This document shows, one piece after another, positions 16,292-18,880 of a DNA stretch of 18,880 nucleotides. A program made the translations under genes and the position numbers. The notes under the pieces were generated by a model, which was given only the letters and a program-made list of their open reading frames with translations, made no database searches and was not told where the DNA came from. Within the stretch, counting starts at the first letter, position 1; each line of letters opens with the position of its first letter. The DNA is from Sneathiella sp. (lineage in GTDB: Bacteria > Pseudomonadota > Alphaproteobacteria > Sneathiellales > Sneathiellaceae). The DNA lies in NCBI GenBank assembly GCA_002732675.1, contig NVRR01000031.1, positions 1 through 18,880 on the forward strand. The letters run 5' to 3'.

Positions 16292-16642
16292 TTATTTCTT
16301 GAACAGTTTCTTGATCGCACTGGAATTATCGTCAGCTTTGTCATCCTTGCTGTCAGCTGCCTTGGCAGGAGCCGGCTCGGATTTGCTTTTGACATCCGCC
16401 AAGGTAGACTTGATCACGTCAATGCGAACATCCGGCGCAACTTCAACCTGGATCACGTTATCGTCACGGACCTTTGTTACTTTACCCATGATACCACCCT
16501 GGGTCACAACCTGATCGCCGCGGCGGACCGCGTCAATCATCGCCCGATGGTTTTTCGCCTTTTTCTGCTGCGGACGGATAAGAAGAAAGTAAAACACAAC
16601 ACCGATCAAGATCAGCGGCGCAAATTGCGTGAGTTGGTCCAT
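16292..16642 (-). CDS. yajC: Preprotein translocase subunit YajC
   Basis: YajC is a small single-span membrane protein that associates with SecDF. The 116-residue protein has an N-terminal TM segment (about residues 6-20, FAPLILIGVVFYFLLI) followed at once by the family signature RPQQKKAKNHRAMIDAVRRGDQVVTQGGIMGKVTKV, and a long charged Lys/Asp/Ala tail. I chose the ATG at 16642 (MDQLTQFAPL) rather than the in-frame ATG at 16663, because AAAGGA lies about 8 nt before it and the TM segment starts as usual. It is the first gene of the yajC-secD-secF-Mth938 operon, with a likely promoter near 16720. Confidence 0.95.
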   Translation of the reverse strand: MDQLTQFAPLILIGVVFYFLLIRPQQKKAKNHRAMIDAVRRGDQVVTQGGIMGKVTKVRDDNVIQVEVAPDVRIDVIKSTLADVKSKSEPAPAKAADSKDDKADDNSSAIKKLFKK

Positions 16643-16674
16643 GGCAAGGGTCCTTTGGTACAATCAAAAAGTCA

Positions 16675-16697
16675 GGGCTGCAAAGTCATGCAGCTCC
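16675..16697 (-). promoter_or_regulatory. Hairpin in the yajC leader
   Basis: On the minus strand GCTGCA (16689-16694) and TGCAGC (16677-16682) form a 6-bp stem with a 6-nt loop, extended by a few G-C pairs past a bulge. A T5 run follows at 16666-16670. It lies between the predicted transcription start and the yajC Shine-Dalgarno. It could be an attenuator or an mRNA stabiliser; a 4-nt gap before the T-run makes strong termination unlikely. Confidence 0.3.
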
Positions 16698-16716
16698 CCA
16701 GAATTACTGAAGGACT

Positions 16717-16744
16717 TTTATAATGTTCTTGGCCTGCATTGCAA
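16717..16744 (-). promoter_or_regulatory. Sigma-70-type promoter of the yajC-sec operon
   Basis: On the minus strand TTGCAA (16739-16744), a 16-bp spacer and TATAAA (16717-16722) give a good -35/-10 pair. Transcription would start near 16710, giving a leader of about 68 nt before the yajC ATG at 16642. It is the best promoter candidate in the window. Confidence 0.55.
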
Positions 16745-16880
16745 GCCGCAATCCTACAAGCGCCGACAAATCAAATACCGCCTTCCGGTGCAAGGGGACT
16801 TGAACATTCCCGCGCCAACTGGCATTTATGTCCTTCGTCCCGTAAGTTGGGGTCTTATTTGTTTTTTTCAATCGGTCATT

Positions 16881-17738
16881 ATGAGCAACGAAAAAATTAT
16901 CGAACAGTTGAAGCGGATTGCCGACAATCTTGACAGGATTGCCCCGCCGCAGGCAACAGCGCCCGATATCAACGCCGGGGATGCCTTTGTCTGGCAAGCG
17001 GAAAGCAATTCCTTGCGGATGATCCCGAAAGTCAGCCACGTCGATATGTCAATGCTGCACGGCATTGACCGGGTGAAAGATATCCTGCTCGACAACACTC
17101 GTCGTTTTGCCAAGGGCCTGCCTGCCAATAACGCACTTTTATGGGGTGCGCGCGGCACGGGAAAAAGCTCCCTCGTCAAGGCAGCCCACGCGCTGATCAA
17201 CCGGGAGCTTGAAAACGCTCTGGTCCTGGTAGAGATCCAACGCGAAGATATCCCGTCCCTGCCCGTGCTCCTGCAGATTTTGCAGAAAACCGACCGGCGC
17301 TGTGTCCTGTTCTGTGACGATCTGTCTTTTGATAGTGACGATTCTACCTACAAATCGCTGAAGACAGTTCTTGATGGTGGGCTCGAGGGGCGCCCCGCCA
17401 ATGTTATTTTCTACGCTACCTCCAACCGCCGCCATATGATGCGCCGTGATATGATCGAGAACGAACGGTCCACGGCCATTATGCCCTCGGAAGCGGTCGA
17501 AGAAAAAGTCTCCTTGTCCGATCGTTTCGGTCTGTGGCTCGGTTTTCATACCTGCTCGCAGGATGAATACCTTGAGATGATTCGCGGCTATCTAGCGCAT
17601 TACAAAATCCCCATCTCGGAAGAGGCGTATATCGCAGAAGCCATCGAGTGGACCCGCACTCGCGGCTCCAGATCCGGCCGCGTCGCCTGGCAATATATTC
17701 AAGACATCGCCGGACGGACAGGTACTGTTATCGACTAA
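16881..17738 (+). CDS. DUF815 family ATP-binding protein
   Basis: A 285-residue P-loop ATPase of the DUF815 family (AAA+ type, function unknown). Walker A is LLWGARGTGKSS (residues 86-97) and Walker B is CVLFCDDLSFD (141-151). ATSNRRHMMRRDM near residue 180 is the sensor/arginine-rich segment characteristic of the family, followed by LSDRFGLWLGFHTC. The frame is open upstream to 16629, but the ATG at 16881 (MSNEKIIEQLKRIADNLDRI) gives the usual length, and the earlier part overlaps the yajC promoter region. No Shine-Dalgarno is visible before it. It is divergent from yajC, an arrangement I recall from other alphaproteobacteria, and converges on the MFS gene with about 100 bp between. Confidence 0.92.
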   Translation: MSNEKIIEQLKRIADNLDRIAPPQATAPDINAGDAFVWQAESNSLRMIPKVSHVDMSMLHGIDRVKDILLDNTRRFAKGLPANNALLWGARGTGKSSLVKAAHALINRELENALVLVEIQREDIPSLPVLLQILQKTDRRCVLFCDDLSFDSDDSTYKSLKTVLDGGLEGRPANVIFYATSNRRHMMRRDMIENERSTAIMPSEAVEEKVSLSDRFGLWLGFHTCSQDEYLEMIRGYLAHYKIPISEEAYIAEAIEWTRTRGSRSGRVAWQYIQDIAGRTGTVID

Positions 17739-17774
17739 ATTATAGTCGCTCAAGACTGACCTAACAGCCATGCC

Positions 17775-17810
17775 AAATGCAACACGATTGTGTCTATGCG
17801 GCTTGCATTT
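17775..17810. repeat. Inverted repeat between DUF815 and MFS genes
   Basis: AAATGCAA (17775-17782) and TTGCATTT (17803-17810) are perfect 8-bp inverted arms separated by 20 bases, with a small CAC/GTG stem inside. It sits between two convergent genes where a terminator is expected, but no T-run follows on either strand. Confidence 0.3.
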
Positions 17811-17837
17811 CTGCTCTGTGCCAAAGGCATATATTTT

Positions 17838-18880
17838 TCAAATTGGCAGACGCTTTTGCGCAATCCTGAAGGCAAGGTTAGCGATAGCGGTAGCAAGAAG
17901 TATCGGCCAAAAGGCGTCCGTGGTTACGTCATAAAGCCACCCTGCGATTGCGGGTGCAGGGGCTTGAACAACGAAGTAAGTTGTAAAAAAAAGTCCCATG
18001 CCGATGGCCCGGTTTTCCGGTTTCATGGCTTGCGCCGATAAGGCCATGATCACGCCCGCTGGCGCAATCCCCATGAGACCAAACAACAAACTTGAGGGAA
18101 TTGCCAAAGGCGAAATGAACAAAATCATCAAAGCGACAATCGCTGCTGCCATACAGTATATAAAGGACCAAATCCGCTTTGCCGCTGCGATCCGCAATCA
18201 GACCGCATGTGACGCCAGAAAAAATCATGAGCCAGCTGGCGAGGCTGATCACACCCAAAGCTGAAACCGTATCATATCCGCCTGCTACCAGGACGCGCGG
18301 AGCAAAGCTGAGATAGACGACGTATCCAGCATTGAAAAAGGCCCAAACCAATGAAGCGGTCAACGTCAGGAAAATTTCATTGCGATTTAAAGTAAAGCGA
18401 AAGCCGCCCGTTAGTTTCGCGGCGCCGGGTATCTCTTTGCAAAAGATCATGACGAGCAGAGCGCCTGCAACGCAGTATATTGACGCCACGACGAACGCTA
18501 CTTGCCAATCGAAATTTGCTGCCAGCCACCCATGACCGATTTGACCCATCGCGATACCACAGGGCCAGGACATCACGAAGGCTCCCATGGCTGTCGCCAG
18601 TTCCTTACCTGCAAACAAATCCGCGACGATTTTTGTAAAGAAGATAGTGGAACAGACAAATCCAGCGCCGCAAATAAGGCGTGCGGCTGCCAATAATTCG
18701 AAATTTTCCGCAATTGATGCGAGGCCGCCCCCTGCCCCAAGGGTCAAAAGCCCTATCCCAACAATGAAACGATCTGACAGAAAACGGCCCGCGAACCCGG
18801 CAGGGATAGCGAGAAACATCCCCGGCAGCATGAACAAGCCAATCAGAGTGCCGATCTGGGTGTAATTTAGCCCAAGGTCC
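17838..18880 (-). pseudogene. MFS transporter, frameshifted and truncated by the right edge
   Basis: A major facilitator superfamily transporter, a 12-helix secondary carrier of unknown substrate. The right edge cuts off the first 40-50 residues; the visible protein begins DLGLNYTQIGTLIGLFMLPG with the TM2-3 loop motif GRFLSDRF. Helices run on normally to the loop GLIADRSGKAD (near 18180). There the frame turns into non-membrane sequence, while the next frame continues as WSFIYCMAAAIVALMILFISP through to AFRIAQKRLPI, stopping at 17838. One extra base, between about 18165 and 18185, explains this; AAA (18178-18180) and TTT (18170-18172) on the minus strand are candidate slip points. It may be a true pseudogene or a sequencing error. 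Joined length would be near the usual 390-400 residues. Confidence 0.85.

Noticed and set aside
16741..16800. SRP RNA-like CCGGAAGG on the minus strand
   Set aside because: Only a short match; the rest of the conserved SRP RNA tetraloop domain is missing.
16780..16830. tRNA T-arm-like sequence on the minus strand (GTTCAAGTCCCC)
   Set aside because: The flanking bases do not pair as a T-stem, and no acceptor, D or anticodon arms could be fitted.
16629..16880. Longer N-terminus for the DUF815 protein (start at 16629)
   Set aside because: It would overlap yajC and its promoter, and the extra residues do not look like the family.
1..18880. Search for CRISPR arrays, insertion sequences, integrases, phage or toxin-antitoxin genes
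   Set aside because: No regularly spaced repeats, transposase or integrase motifs, or small toxin-like gene pairs were seen on either strand.

Overview
The window is a stretch of alphaproteobacterial chromosome made mostly of housekeeping genes. The lineage call rests on gene content and order: gyrA, ssb and uvrA together; yajC-secD-secF followed by an Mth938/NDUFAF3-like gene; a squalene-synthase-fold protein resembling the complex I assembly factor NDUFAF6; a DUF815 ATPase divergent from yajC; and a UvrA whose first zinc-finger cysteine pair is broken. Base composition is moderate, with AT-rich gaps between genes. A free-living, aerobic Rhodospirillales/Sneathiellales-like organism fits, but I cannot fix the order.

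Layout. (1) 1-1244, minus: 5' part of gyrA, running off the left edge. (2) 1422-4710: accessory-looking block of a small DUF6356 membrane protein (minus), a divergent Lrp/AsnC regulator (plus), and a minus-strand pair of VOC/glyoxalase gene and HyuA-type hydantoinase/oxoprolinase, which overlap by 13 nt. This block lies between ssb and gyrA, which are close neighbours in many alphaproteobacteria. (3) 4741-9759: ssb (minus) with its own terminator, divergent from uvrA-trmFO (plus); a possible LexA half-site pair lies in the ssb/uvrA gap. (4) 9925-10911: a 328-residue soluble, helix-rich protein of unknown function, convergent with (5) the NDUFAF6-like gene (10921-11757, minus). (6) sodB (plus), ending in a strong bidirectional terminator shared with a PuuD/urate-oxidase-N-like membrane protein (minus). 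(7) 13310-16642, minus: yajC-secD-secF-Mth938-like operon, read from a promoter near 16720. (8) 16881-17738: DUF815 AAA-type ATPase (plus). (9) 17838-18880, minus: an MFS transporter with one internal frameshift and its N-terminus beyond the right edge.

Functionally, the window covers DNA topology and repair (GyrA, SSB, UvrA), tRNA methylation (TrmFO), protein export (YajC-SecDF), probable respiratory complex I assembly (Mth938-like and NDUFAF6-like), and superoxide defence (FeSOD). The Lrp/VOC/HyuA block looks like a small amino-acid or lactam-related catabolic cassette whose substrate cannot be read from sequence.

I found no CRISPR array, insertion sequence, phage gene, tRNA or rRNA, and no gap above 300 bases without a gene. 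I do not see a clear novel multi-gene system. The best leads are the complex I assembly homologs grouped around the sec operon, the unknown 328-residue protein, the HyuA-VOC pair without HyuB, and several short dyads in intergenic regions.
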